Shown here: piece by piece, positions 1-6,500 of the stretch
How the letters are laid out: every line of letters starts with the position of its first letter
How positions within the stretch are numbered: position 1 is the first letter of the stretch
Assembly (NCBI GenBank): GCA_021325365.1
Contig: JAJPHF010000007.1
Span: forward strand, 1 to 13,938
Direction: 5' to 3'
Source of the DNA: Pseudomonadota bacterium
GTDB taxonomy: Bacteria; Chloroflexota; UBA6077; JAJPHF01
Length of the DNA stretch: 13,938 nucleotides
Made by a program: the position numbers and the translations under genes
The notes under the pieces: generated by a model
Databases searched by the model: none
What the model was told of the DNA's origin: nothing
Seen by the model: only the letters and a program-made list of their open reading frames with translations

Positions 1-104
1 ATGGCGGCGGGGCGCGACCCGCTACGAGAAGCGGGCGCGCAACTCCCTGGCGTTCGTGACCCTCGCCGCTATCCTGCTCTGGCTGTAGCTTTGCAAACAC
101 GCCC
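1..104 (+). mobile_element. 3' end of an IS5-family insertion sequence (truncated by window edge)
   Basis: The transposase C-terminus (2-88) is followed at once by CTTTGCAAACACGCCC (89-104). Its reverse complement begins GGGCGTGTTTGC, a plausible terminal inverted repeat. The next bases, TAG at 105-107, fit the TNA target duplication used by many IS5-family elements. The left end lies outside the window, so neither the repeat nor the duplication can be confirmed here. The element abuts the end of the minus-strand oxidoreductase fragment. Confidence 0.6.
2..88 (+). CDS. IS5-family transposase, C-terminal end (partial)
   Basis: The frame starting at base 2 reads to a TAG at 86-88 and gives 28 residues, including TRYEKRARNSLAFVTLAAIL. 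This RYEKRA...N...LAFV..AAILLWL pattern is the usual C-terminus of IS5-family DDE transposases: the RYxKRxxNF motif, then a hydrophobic tail. Only the last few percent of the protein is present, so the catalytic residues cannot be seen. It is a different transposase from the one starting at the right edge of the window, whose N-terminus belongs to another subgroup. The family call is from motif memory. Confidence 0.65.
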   Translation, partial: WRRGATRYEKRARNSLAFVTLAAILLWL

Positions 105-466
105 TAGGCGCGGGTGGGCACCTGGTGCGAAAGCAGCACGTCCCGGCGGGTGCGGGAGGACTTGACGATGGCCAGGCAGACCTCCAGGGTGGTGATACCC
201 CAGCGGCCATTGTGGAGGGGCAGGCGGTCGGCGCGCACAGCGTCGTACAGTGCGTCCACCACTTTGCCTTTGTCGGGCGCGGCGCGGCCCAGCGGCACCG
301 GCTCCTCGCACCGGCCGTCGTCGGCGTACACGACGACGCCGCGCGGCGAGGGGCGCAGGTCGCCCCGCTCGCAGCTCGCGATGACCACGCCGAAGTGCGG
401 GTGGTGGGGCGGCGCTCCGTGGAACGGGGCGACTCTCGCTGCCTGCTGCAGCCCGCGGACAGAACG
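104..466 (-). pseudogene. Gfo/Idh/MocA-type oxidoreductase, C-terminal fragment
   Basis: The minus-strand frame is open from just after a TAG (complement of 467-469) to a TAG at 106-104, about 120 codons. Recognisable stretches are PHHPHFGVVIASCERGDLRP, VPLGRAAPDKGKVVDALYDA and NGRWGITTLEVCLAI, ending LLSHQVPTRA. This resembles the C-terminal domain of Gfo/Idh/MocA NAD(P)-dependent sugar or inositol oxidoreductases, where the segment DGRWGxATLEVCLAILESA is common. The N-terminal Rossmann domain, with its nucleotide-binding glycines, is absent and the sequence upstream of 466 is unrelated, so this is a remnant. The stop codon straddles the junction with the adjacent IS: the last base of TAG comes from the element's terminal base. 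Family assignment is moderate. Confidence 0.5.
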
Positions 467-541
467 CTACACCACTTCGCATAACGAGGCCAACTGCCTC
501 TTCATGGAGCATTGAATAGCGTTGAGACTAACGTTTGCTCA

Positions 542-571
542 TTGACACGCATTCTGAACGAGGCGCATAAT
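542..571 (+). promoter_or_regulatory. Sigma70-like promoter without an evident gene
   Basis: TTGACA at 542-547 is a perfect -35 box. After 18 bases comes CATAAT at 566-571, one base off the -10 consensus. The surroundings are A+T-rich compared with the rest of the window. No convincing reading frame follows on the plus strand, so the target could be a lost gene or a short RNA. The call rests on sequence match only. Confidence 0.45.
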
Positions 572-608
572 TAGGGCGGATAACTTATATTACGTGCCTG
601 GAGCTAGC

Positions 609-625
609 ACTCTCGGATTGAGAGT
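609..625. repeat. Small hairpin ACTCTC/GAGAGT
   Basis: ACTCTC (609-614) and GAGAGT (620-625) can pair as a 6-bp stem with a 5-base loop, about 40 bases downstream of the promoter-like pair. There is no T tract after it, so a terminator role is not supported. Such a short stem can arise by chance. Confidence 0.25.
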
Positions 626-821
626 TGTCATTCCCGCATCAACTCGCCTGCTTCCGTGTCTGGTTCCCATTGTAGAGTGTCACGGTGTTCAGCGGTGTCC
701 GGGGCCTCTACCGAGCGGGTCGCGCCTCCTAGCCCATGGCGGTTCTCGACGCGGGTGACCGATCGGCAGGCGAAGCTATATCGGTCATGCACCTGGCCGG
801 GGCGGCAGGTGGCCGAGTTTT

Positions 822-840
822 TTGGCAAGTTTTTGGCAAC
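822..840 (+). repeat. Left copy of 19-bp direct repeat (putative integrase arm site)
   Basis: TTGGCAAGTTTTTGGCAAC is identical to 1193-1211. Each copy contains two TTGGCAA units 11 bases apart, about one helical turn, as in paired arm-type binding sites of tyrosine integrases. A related inverted unit, GTGCCAAG, lies at 856-863. The repeat is about 140 bases left of the tRNA-like core. Confidence 0.6.
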
Positions 841-979
841 CTGGACGTGAAAAACGTGCCAAGAACAGGGTGGATACACATGCACCAGATAGACGAGCAT
901 CACAAGAAATCGGCTCTGGGACTGGTAAAATACTGATGCCAGATGTCGGCCAGTACCGTCCAATCCAGCGATATGTTGC

Positions 980-1023
980 TTCCTAAACCGTGCGCGCGGG
1001 TTCGAGTCCCGCCGGGGCTTCCA
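980..1023 (+). other. Truncated tRNA 3' half, attachment-site core-like
   Basis: Bases 996-1012 form a perfect T arm: GCGGG, loop TTCGAGT, CCCGC. It is followed by seven acceptor bases (CGGGGCT), a discriminator base and CCA at 1021-1023. Upstream, TTCCTAA at 980-986 fits an anticodon loop with anticodon CCT (Arg). Beyond that the match stops: the bases before it (GTTGC) do not pair with ACCGT, and I find no AGCCCCG acceptor 5' strand or D arm in the preceding 100 bases. It is therefore a 3' tRNA piece starting at the anticodon loop, the typical extent of the tRNA segment carried by an integrase attP. It is not a functional tRNA. Confidence 0.65.
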
Positions 1024-1192
1024 ATTCCCTGTAATTGCGCCAGAAATTGACACCGAACGACACAGCCGGTCTGGCGTCCGGAAAACCGCGCGTCTCGCAC
1101 GCGGGGCCGTCATGTCATGTCGCGATTTCCGCCACCAGACTGGCGCGATGTCGGCCGCGCTCAGGCTAACGTCGTGGTACCCGTCCGTCCTC

Positions 1193-1211
1193 TTGGCAAG
1201 TTTTTGGCAAC
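1193..1211 (+). repeat. Right copy of 19-bp direct repeat (putative integrase arm site)
   Basis: This is identical in sequence and orientation to 822-840 and lies about 170 bases right of the tRNA-like core. Sequence similarity on either side is weak, so this is a short functional-looking repeat and not part of a longer duplication. Confidence 0.6.
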
Positions 1212-1392
1212 TTGCACGACGTTTCCGGCCCTCGCCTCCAGACCGTCGACCGAGGTCCACAGATATCTCTTGGTCCAGCCGTTGCGTCAACGGGCAACCC
1301 TCTCCAGGGGCTTCGGTGGCCCGACTGGCGCAGCCGCCACTTACGGCTCGAGTGCTCCGTAGGGTCGATCGGTGTTGTAGTCCACTCGCTAA

Positions 1393-2247
1393 GAGCGTCT
1401 AACAAAACCGCGGAGCGTTATGGTAAATTACAGGTGTGGCAAGACCTCTTCTCTCCGACCGGCTCTGGCAGGAGATCGCCCCGTTGCTCCCGCCCGAGCC
1501 TTCCAAGCCCAAGGGGGGCCGGCCCCGCATCCCAGACCGCGCCGCCCTCACGGGGATTCTCTTTGTCCTCAAGACCGGCTTGCCCTGGGAATACCTCCCC
1601 CAGGAAATGGGCTGTGGCAGCGGCATGACCTGTTGGCGCCGGCTCCGCGACTGGCAACGCGCCGGCGTGTGGGAGCAGTTGCACCAGCACTTTCTCGACC
1701 GCCTCGGCATCCAAGACCGCATCGACTGGGAGCGGGCTCTGCTGGATTCCGCCAGCGTGCCCGCAAAAAGGGGGGCCCTGCGACGGGACCGAACCCCACG
1801 GATCGCGCCAAGCCCGGGAGCAAGCACCATATCCTGACCGAGGGGCAAGGCATTCCCTTGGTCGCTCAAGTGACGGCCGCGAACGTCAACGACGGCACGA
1901 TGCTGGAGTCGATGGTCGATGCGATTCGTCCGATCCGTCGGCCGCTGGGGCGCCCCCGCCGCCGGCCCAAGAAGCTGCACGCGGACAAAGCCTATGATTA
2001 CGGCTGCTACCGGACGGCGTTGCGCCGGCGCGGCATTGCGCCCCGGATCGCCCGCAAGGGCATCGAGTCGAGCGAACGGCTGGGGCGGTACCGTTGGAAG
2101 GTCGAACGGACCATCGCCTGGCTGCACCAGTCTCGGCGCCTGCGCATCCGCTACCAGCGCCGCCAGGACCTCCATCAGGCTTTCCTTACCCTCGCCTGCG
2201 CGCTCATCTGTTGGAACTTCCTTCGCTGACGGTTTTGTTAGACGCTC
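1393..2247 (+). mobile_element. Complete IS5-family (IS427-like) insertion sequence, 855 bp
   Basis: Perfect 18-bp terminal inverted repeats, GAGCGTCTAACAAAACCG at 1393-1410 and its complement at 2230-2247, bound the element. TAA at 1390-1392 and TAA at 2248-2250 form a 3-bp target duplication of the TNA type expected for IS427-group elements. The single gene ends with TGA at 2227-2229, directly against the right repeat. The two-frame transposase with a slippery run also fits this group. Intact ends and duplication suggest a recent, possibly active copy. Confidence 0.9.
1436..2229 (+). CDS. IS5-family (IS427-like) transposase made by -1 frameshift
   Basis: Frame 1 starts at GTG 1436 (MARPLLSDRLWQEIAPLLPP) and carries the N-terminal DUF4096-type domain, residues 1 to about 90, then the first catalytic Asp in LLDSAS (about residue 104). 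It would terminate at 1837. The downstream half lies in the -1 frame (GGPATGPNPTDRAKPGSKHH, LHADKAYDYGC, KVERTIAWLH) and supplies the later DDE residues: Asp in HADKAYD and Glu in VERT. The frames meet at A5G6 (1765-1775), a slippery run placed where IS427-group transposases use programmed frameshifting. The joined product is about 264 residues, normal for the family. It cuts and joins the element's ends. A simple loss-of-function indel is the alternative but is less likely given the run and intact ends. Confidence 0.88.
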
Positions 2248-2250
2248 TAA

Positions 2251-2631
2251 GCCTCGATCATTAGCTGAGCTTCCTCCGGGTACTCGAACCAGTGCTCACT
2301 CTGGACACAGTGGCGCGGCATTCCGTTGGACTGACCGGGGCGTCCTGAGCGCAGGAGGGATCTGTAGCTTCCGTAGCAGTGGGAGCCCGTGGCCGAACTG
2401 ACTACGGATCCATTCCCAAGCGCGGGACCGCTGCGCGTCCCTCGCATCGTCCTCGGCTATCAGTGCTCGGAGGTGTAACGCCGGGGCACCTGCTGAGACC
2501 TTACTTGTGCAAGGCAATGCGGCAGTCCAGAAGCGCGACGTTTTACCGGGAGAGGCTGCGTGCACACAGGTTTACTTGCCGCAAGGGCCTAGAAAAGAAG
2601 CGCGGGTCGCAGTCCGCGTCAAGCACACCAC
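2251..2631. other. Intergenic stretch with no recognised gene
   Basis: This lies between the IS427-like element and the doxX ribosome binding site. Small frames exist on both strands, but none shows a recognisable motif, a codon pattern typical of the neighbours, or a ribosome binding site. The best is a minus-strand frame at 2447-2247 ending EHWFEYPEEAQLMIEA. Before the IS entered, this DNA was contiguous with the attP-like region on the left. The operon promoter should lie here, but I cannot point to a good -35/-10 pair. Confidence 0.5.
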
Positions 2632-2636
2632 GGAGG
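2632..2636 (+). promoter_or_regulatory. Ribosome binding site deciding the doxX start
   Basis: GGAGG at 2632-2636 lies 5 bases before GTG 2642. This favours the shorter protein over the 45-codon longer frame that begins at 2507. Confidence 0.6.
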
Positions 2637-2641
2637 TTATT

Positions 2642-3106
2642 GTGGAGAGCATCTTCGCACTTACCCAGCACGTATCCTATCCTTTCCTGCGCATCGCCCT
2701 GGGCGTCGTGCTCCTGTGGATCGGGGCGCTGCACCTCGTCGATCCTAGCCCGGTCGTCGGCTTACTCGGCGCATCACTCCCGTTCCTGGCCTTCAATGCC
2801 TTCGTGTACATCCTCGGCGCCGCGGAGGTCTCGCTGGGGGTCCTGTTGTTCCTGAACGTCGCCACGCAGTACGTCGGCGTCGCGCTGGTCGGTCTATTCT
2901 CCGGCACGCTGCTCATTTTCCTCGTGGCGCCCATGGTCGCGTATGGCGACATGGGCTTCCCGTTCCTCGCGCTGCCGGGCGAGTTCCTGCTGAAGGACCT
3001 GGTCCTCATGGCCGCTGCGGTCAGCGTCAGCGCGATGGCGACGGCGCGTGACAACGTCCGACGGGCCACGCCGCGGGTGGAGGCGGAGACCGCCCGCGCG
3101 GCGTAA
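2642..3106 (+). CDS. DoxX/DUF417-like four-helix membrane protein
   Basis: The GTG start at 2642 gives 154 residues. Four hydrophobic helices are visible: about residues 14-33 (FLRIALGVVLLWIGALHL), 52-71, 77-97 and 113-134. The pattern LLWIGALHLVDPSPV near helix 1 and PGEFLLKDLVLMAAAV (Lys118-Asp119) before helix 4 is characteristic of the DoxX-like/DUF417 (YkgB) group of small integral membrane proteins, whose biochemical role is poorly defined. The frame extends upstream to 2507, but that part is hydrophilic and lacks family features. The gene is first in the plus-strand run. Its TAA stop (3104-3106) is exactly the target site of the next IS, which leaves the coding sequence intact but separates it from the MIP gene originally about 58 bases downstream. 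A polar effect on the downstream genes is likely (inference). Confidence 0.75.
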   Translation: MESIFALTQHVSYPFLRIALGVVLLWIGALHLVDPSPVVGLLGASLPFLAFNAFVYILGAAEVSLGVLLFLNVATQYVGVALVGLFSGTLLIFLVAPMVAYGDMGFPFLALPGEFLLKDLVLMAAAVSVSAMATARDNVRRATPRVEAETARAA

Positions 3107-3129
3107 CTGCCTATCCGAGAAATAGGCAG
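3107..3129. terminator. Hairpin in the IS left end, possible terminator
   Basis: CTGCCTAT (3107-3114) and ATAGGCAG (3122-3129) form a perfect 8-bp stem with a 7-base loop. It starts at the first base after the doxX stop codon and overlaps the transposase stop on the other strand. No T run follows on either side, so efficient intrinsic termination is doubtful. Confidence 0.3.
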
Positions 3130-3951
3130 AGTCGGCAGACGATGAGGGCACAGGCTAACTGAACCAGGCCCAGGTAGTTGCTCGCGTGCTTCTCATAGCG
3201 GATGCGGAGCTTGCGGAAGCGATTATGCCAACTGTTGGTGCGCTCAAGCACCCAGCGGCGGGCCGGGTGGCGGGCCGTCCGAGGCGGGGGCGGCTCCCCG
3301 CGGTGGCGCTTGCGCGCGGTGTGCGTGACGTAGCCCCGCGCCTGGGCGGCCTGGTCGGTTTCGGGATAGTCGAAGCCTTTGTCCCGACACAAGTGCTGCG
3401 GGTGGCCCGGCCTGGGGCGGGGGCGCGGGACGACCACTTGGTCGAGGGGGGCTTCGGCCAATTTCATGTCGGTGCGATTCGCTGCGCTGAGCACCACACT
3501 AAGTGGTGCCCCGCGCCGGTCAGTCAGGACATGCCGCTTGGTGCCTAGTTTGCCACGATTGGTGGGATCGGGCCCGGTCGCGTCGCCGCCGAGGGGGGGA
3601 AGGCACCGTCGCACTGTCGGCGGCTTGCCAGTTCCAGCCGAGGTGGTGGACCGCGTCATAGCGGCGCAACTGCGCGGCCCACAGGCGGGCCCACACGCCC
3701 TGCCGCGTCCACTCTTGGAAGCGGGCGTGCACCGTCGAGCCCGAGCCGAACTCCCGCGGGACGGCCTTCCAGTGGCAGCCGGTCCGCAACACGTGCCGAA
3801 TGCCGTCGAGCACCTGGCGAAACGGCACCGCCGGCCGCCCGCGGGGGCCACGCGGCTTCTCCGGGGGGAGCAGTGCCTGGCACGCTGCCCAGAGGGCATC
3901 CGGCATCCGCCAGAGCGTCGGCGCCGCTGTCGCATCATAGTGGCTCGCCAT
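3111..3951 (-). CDS. IS5-family transposase in two frames
   Basis: The first frame starts at ATG 3951, preceded by GAGGAGG a few bases upstream (MASHYDATAAPTLWRMPDAL). It includes the N-terminal domain (LPPEKPRGPRGRPAVPFRQV, HVLRTGCHWKAVPREFGSGS) and the first Asp in ADSATV, and ends at 3520. The second frame (LGGDATGPDPTNRGKLGTKR, LCRDKGFDYPE, RRWVLERTNSWHNRFRKLRI) supplies the remaining DDE residues and ends inside the IS left end. The switch is +1 relative to the first frame and falls at a C7 run on the minus strand (about 3592-3598). One base fewer there would restore a continuous protein of about 279 residues. It may be programmed frameshifting or a one-base expansion that inactivates this copy; the sequence alone cannot decide. 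Confidence 0.8.
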
Positions 3952-4054
3952 GCGCCACCTCCTCTCACCCGGGAGGCCGCGCAGATCTCATGCCGTTTTT
4001 CGGATAGGCAGTAAGGCGCCCGCAACGCTAAGCAGTATGCTTGTTCCCCAGAGC

Positions 4055-4059
4055 GGAGG
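4055..4059 (+). promoter_or_regulatory. Ribosome binding site deciding the MIP channel start
   Basis: GGAGG at 4055-4059 is 5 bases before GTG 4065, the same sequence and spacing as at doxX. This favours GTG 4065 over the in-frame TTG at 4041. Confidence 0.6.
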
Positions 4060-4064
4060 TCATC

Positions 4065-4931
4065 GTGCGTGAAGTGGTCGCGCGCCACTGGCCGGAGTAC
4101 CTGTTCGAGGCGGGGGGCCTCGGCCTGTTCATGCTCTCAGCGTGCGTTTTCGCCACGCTGTTCGAGCATCCAACCTCTCCGGTGCGGCAGGCCGTCGCGG
4201 ACGCGATGCTGCGCCGCGTGCCGATGGGCCCGGCGACGAGGCTAACCGCTATTGGGCTGATCTACTCGCCGTTCGGCCAGCGCTCGGGCGCGCACTTTAA
4301 TCCCGGGGTCACCTCGACGTTCTTCCGCCTCGGCAAGGTCGCGCGCTGGGACTACGCGCTCTATATGGTCGCCCAGTGTGTCGGTGGGCTCCTTGGTATC
4401 GCGGTCGCCGCGGCGATCCTGGCCGATCGCCTCGGGCATCCCGCCGTGCGATACGTGGCCACTGTCCCAGGGGCCGACGGCCTCGTCGTGGCCTTCCTGG
4501 CCGAGGCGACGATCTCCTTCGGGCTGATGCTGGTGGTCCTGATTGTGTCGAACACTCCGCGCCTGGCGCGCTATACGGGCCTGTGCGCCGGCGCGCTCGT
4601 GGCGACGTACATCGTGCTGGAGGCGCCCTTCCCCGGCATGAGCATGAACCCGGCGCGCACGTTCGCCTCGGCCGTGCCGTCCGGCACCTGGCCGCTCCTG
4701 TGGCTGTACATCGCCGCGCCCCTTAGCGGGATGCTGCTGGCGGCCGAGTCGTATCTGCGCCTGGTGCGACGCGCCGGCCCAACCTGCGCGAAGCTGCACC
4801 ACCCGCCGCACGATCCGCGCTGCATTTTCCGCTGCGGCTACCGCCGGCCGTGGACGGTGGATCGCCGCCAGCCCGCTGTAACGAACGCCCCCCCGCGCAG
4901 ACTGTACTCATTAGATGAGCGCCCGCGGTGA
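4065..4931 (+). CDS. MIP-family channel (aquaporin/glycerol-facilitator type) with NPG first motif
   Basis: The GTG start at 4065 gives 288 residues with about six hydrophobic helices, from [20 protein letters not shown] at the N-terminus to [15 protein letters not shown]. The two half-helix signatures are present: [10 protein letters not shown] (residues 79-81 are NPG where NPA is canonical) and [10 protein letters not shown] (NPA at 195-197, Arg198 as usual). The C-terminal tail [19 protein letters not shown] has Cys and His residues in a pattern I recall from a bacterial MIP subgroup. It would passively conduct water or small polyols across the inner membrane; selectivity cannot be read safely. 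It ends 25 bases before gdh and was probably co-transcribed with doxX before the IS separated them. The frame is intact, unlike the genes downstream. Confidence 0.85.
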   Translation: MREVVARHWPEYLFEAGGLGLFMLSACVFATLFEHPTSPVRQAVADAMLRRVPMGPATRLTAIGLIYSPFGQRSGAHFNPGVTSTFFRLGKVARWDYALYMVAQCVGGLLGIAVAAAILADRLGHPAVRYVATVPGADGLVVAFLAEATISFGLMLVVLIVSNTPRLARYTGLCAGALVATYIVLEAPFPGMSMNPARTFASAVPSGTWPLLWLYIAAPLSGMLLAAESYLRLVRRAGPTCAKLHHPPHDPRCIFRCGYRRPWTVDRRQPAVTNAPPRRLYSLDERPR

Positions 4932-4956
4932 CCGCTGGGCGCGGAGGGAGCGGGTG

Positions 4957-6115
4957 ATGAAAGCCATCGCGGTGATCCCGGGCAAGCCGAACTCGATGCA
5001 CCTGCGCGACGTGCCGATGCCGCGCGTGGAGGACGTGCCGGACGGGCGCGGCGTGCTCGTGCGGGTGCTGCGCGTCGGCGTCGACGGCACGGACAAGGAG
5101 ATCAACCCCGCCGAATATGGGCAGGCGCCCGAAGGCGATGACTACCTGATCCCCGGCCACGAGAACTTCGGCCAGGTGGTGGCAGTCGGACCGAACGTGC
5201 CTCCCAGCCTGCAGCCTGGCGGCTACGTAGTGGCGACGGTGCGTCGCCCGGGCTCCAGCATCTACGACCGGATCGGCCTGCAGGACATGACCACCGACGA
5301 CGTGTACTACGAGCGCGGCATCAACCAGCGCCACGGCTACCTCGCCGAGTACTACGTCGAGGACGCGTCCTACATTGTGCCGCTGCCCGGCTGCCTCGAG
5401 CATGTCGGCGTGCTGATCGAGCCGCTGACCGTAGCCGAGAAGGGCGTGGGCCAAGCCTACGAGATCCAGCGGCGGCTGAAGGTCTGGGAGCCGCGGCGGG
5501 CCGCCGTGCTCGGCTCGGGCACCATCGGACTGCTGGCCACGCTGGTGCTGCGGCTCCGCGGCCTGGAGGTCGTCTGCTACTCGCAGCGGCCCAGGCCCGT
5601 ACCTGAACAGCAACCTCGTCGAGGCGCTGGGCGCGCGCTACGTGAGCGTCGACCAGGGCACGCTGGCCGAGACCGCCGCCCAGCACGGCCCGTTCGACCT
5701 CATCTTCGAGGCAACCGGCTACAGTCCACTCGTGTTCGAGGCGGCCGCGGCGCTCGGCAAGAATGGCGTGCTGGTGCTGGCGAGCGTCACGGGCGGCGAG
5801 CGCACCGTCCAGGTTCCCTCCGATCGGATCAACCAGGGCTTCGTGCTTGGCAACAAGGTGATGGTGGGCACCGTGAACGCGTCGCGCGCCGACTTCGTGA
5901 GCGGCGCGGACGACCTGGTGCAGGCGGAGGCTCGCTTCCCCGGGTGGCTGGCGCGGCTGCTCACGACTCCGGTGCACGGCCTGGAGCGGTACGAGGAGAT
6001 GCTGCGCCAACTGTGCGAGAACCGCGACGCGATCAAGGTCTACGTCGAGGTGGCGGCGCCGGGTGCGGCGAGCGCGACGAACGGCGTGTGGGCGCGCGAG
6101 GAGGTGCTGGCATGA
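4957..6115 (+). pseudogene. gdh: Zn-dependent glucose dehydrogenase, frameshifted
   Basis: ATG 4957 follows GGAGGG (4943-4948). The first frame (214 codons) shows the medium-chain dehydrogenase fold: GVDGTDKEI with Asp43 at the zinc-ligand position, PGHENFGQV (His68, Glu69), [11 protein letters not shown] (Glu155) and the nucleotide-binding GSGTIG at about 186-191. The order and spacing match archaeal/bacterial glucose 1-dehydrogenases (NAD(P)+, glucose to gluconolactone, GDH class of the MDR superfamily); Asp instead of Cys at position 43 is known in some of them. Near 5590-5600 the homology passes to the +1 frame ([20 protein letters not shown] to 6115). One extra or two missing bases therefore break the protein; repaired, it is about 385 residues. 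The TGA stop overlaps the ATG of the next gene (ATGA at 6112), indicating translational coupling with GH63. Glucose versus another aldose as substrate is inferred from family. Confidence 0.82.
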
Positions 6116-6500
6116 TCGCCGAGCGCGCGCCTGAAGGCGGCGCGTGACCGGGGCGTGCCGTGGTATCGCTGGGGGCCCTACCTGAGCGAGCGCCAGTGGG
6201 GCACCGTGCGCGAGGACTACTCAGCCTATGGCAGCGCCTGGGACTATTTCCCGCATGACCACGCGCGGTCGCGGGCCTACCGCTGGGGCGAGGACGGCCT
6301 GCTGGGGGTCTCCGACGAGCGGGGGCTCCTCTGCTTCGCGCTGGCGCTGTGGAACGGTGCCGACCCAATCCTGAAGGAGCGCTTGTTCGGTCTCACCGGC
6401 ACCGAGGGCAACCACGGCGAGGACGTGAAGGAGTACTACTATTACCTGGACAGCACGCCGACGCACTCCTGCATGAAGGCGCTGTACAAGTACCCGCAGG

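Larger units (their letters stand above)
467..1392. other. Gene-free stretch with integration-site-like structure
   Basis: I find no frame with a recognisable product here. The long minus-strand frame at 628-1290 runs straight through the tRNA-like core and is best treated as chance. The part around 500-600 is visibly richer in A+T than its flanks and holds a promoter-like pair. The middle holds two copies of a 19-bp repeat flanking a truncated tRNA 3' half. The segment may be what remains of an integrative element whose integrase gene is not in the window. Confidence 0.6.
3107..4011 (-). mobile_element. Complete IS5-family insertion sequence, 905 bp, at the doxX stop codon
   Basis: Imperfect terminal inverted repeats begin CTGCCTATCCGA (3107-3122 and the complement of 3996-4011, 15 of 16 matching). 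TAA at 3104-3106 and TAA at 4012-4014 form the 3-bp target duplication. The left copy is the doxX stop codon itself. The transposase runs on the minus strand, and its TAG stop (3113-3111) lies inside the left repeat. The left end can also fold on itself (stem 3107-3114 with 3122-3129). It is unrelated in end sequence to the element at 1393-2247. Confidence 0.88.

Noticed and set aside
1047..1052. Second TTGACA hexamer
   Set aside because: No acceptable -10 element 16-19 bases downstream and no gene following.
822..1211. CRISPR interpretation of the repeats
   Set aside because: Only two copies, 352 bases apart, with an internal two-unit structure and a tRNA piece between them; not an array.
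628..1290. Long minus-strand frame of 220 codons
   Set aside because: It runs through the tRNA 3' half and the 19-bp repeat, giving the familiar false peptide RRDSNPRA; there is no family resemblance and no ribosome binding site.
2247..2447. 66-codon minus-strand frame ending EHWFEYPEEAQLMIEA
   Set aside because: The peptide looks protein-like, but I recognise no family and see no ribosome binding site; its stop overlaps the IS target site. Left unannotated.
2507..2641. 45-codon N-terminal extension of the DoxX-like protein
   Set aside because: The extension is hydrophilic and lacks family features, and GGAGG lies 5 bases before the GTG at 2642.
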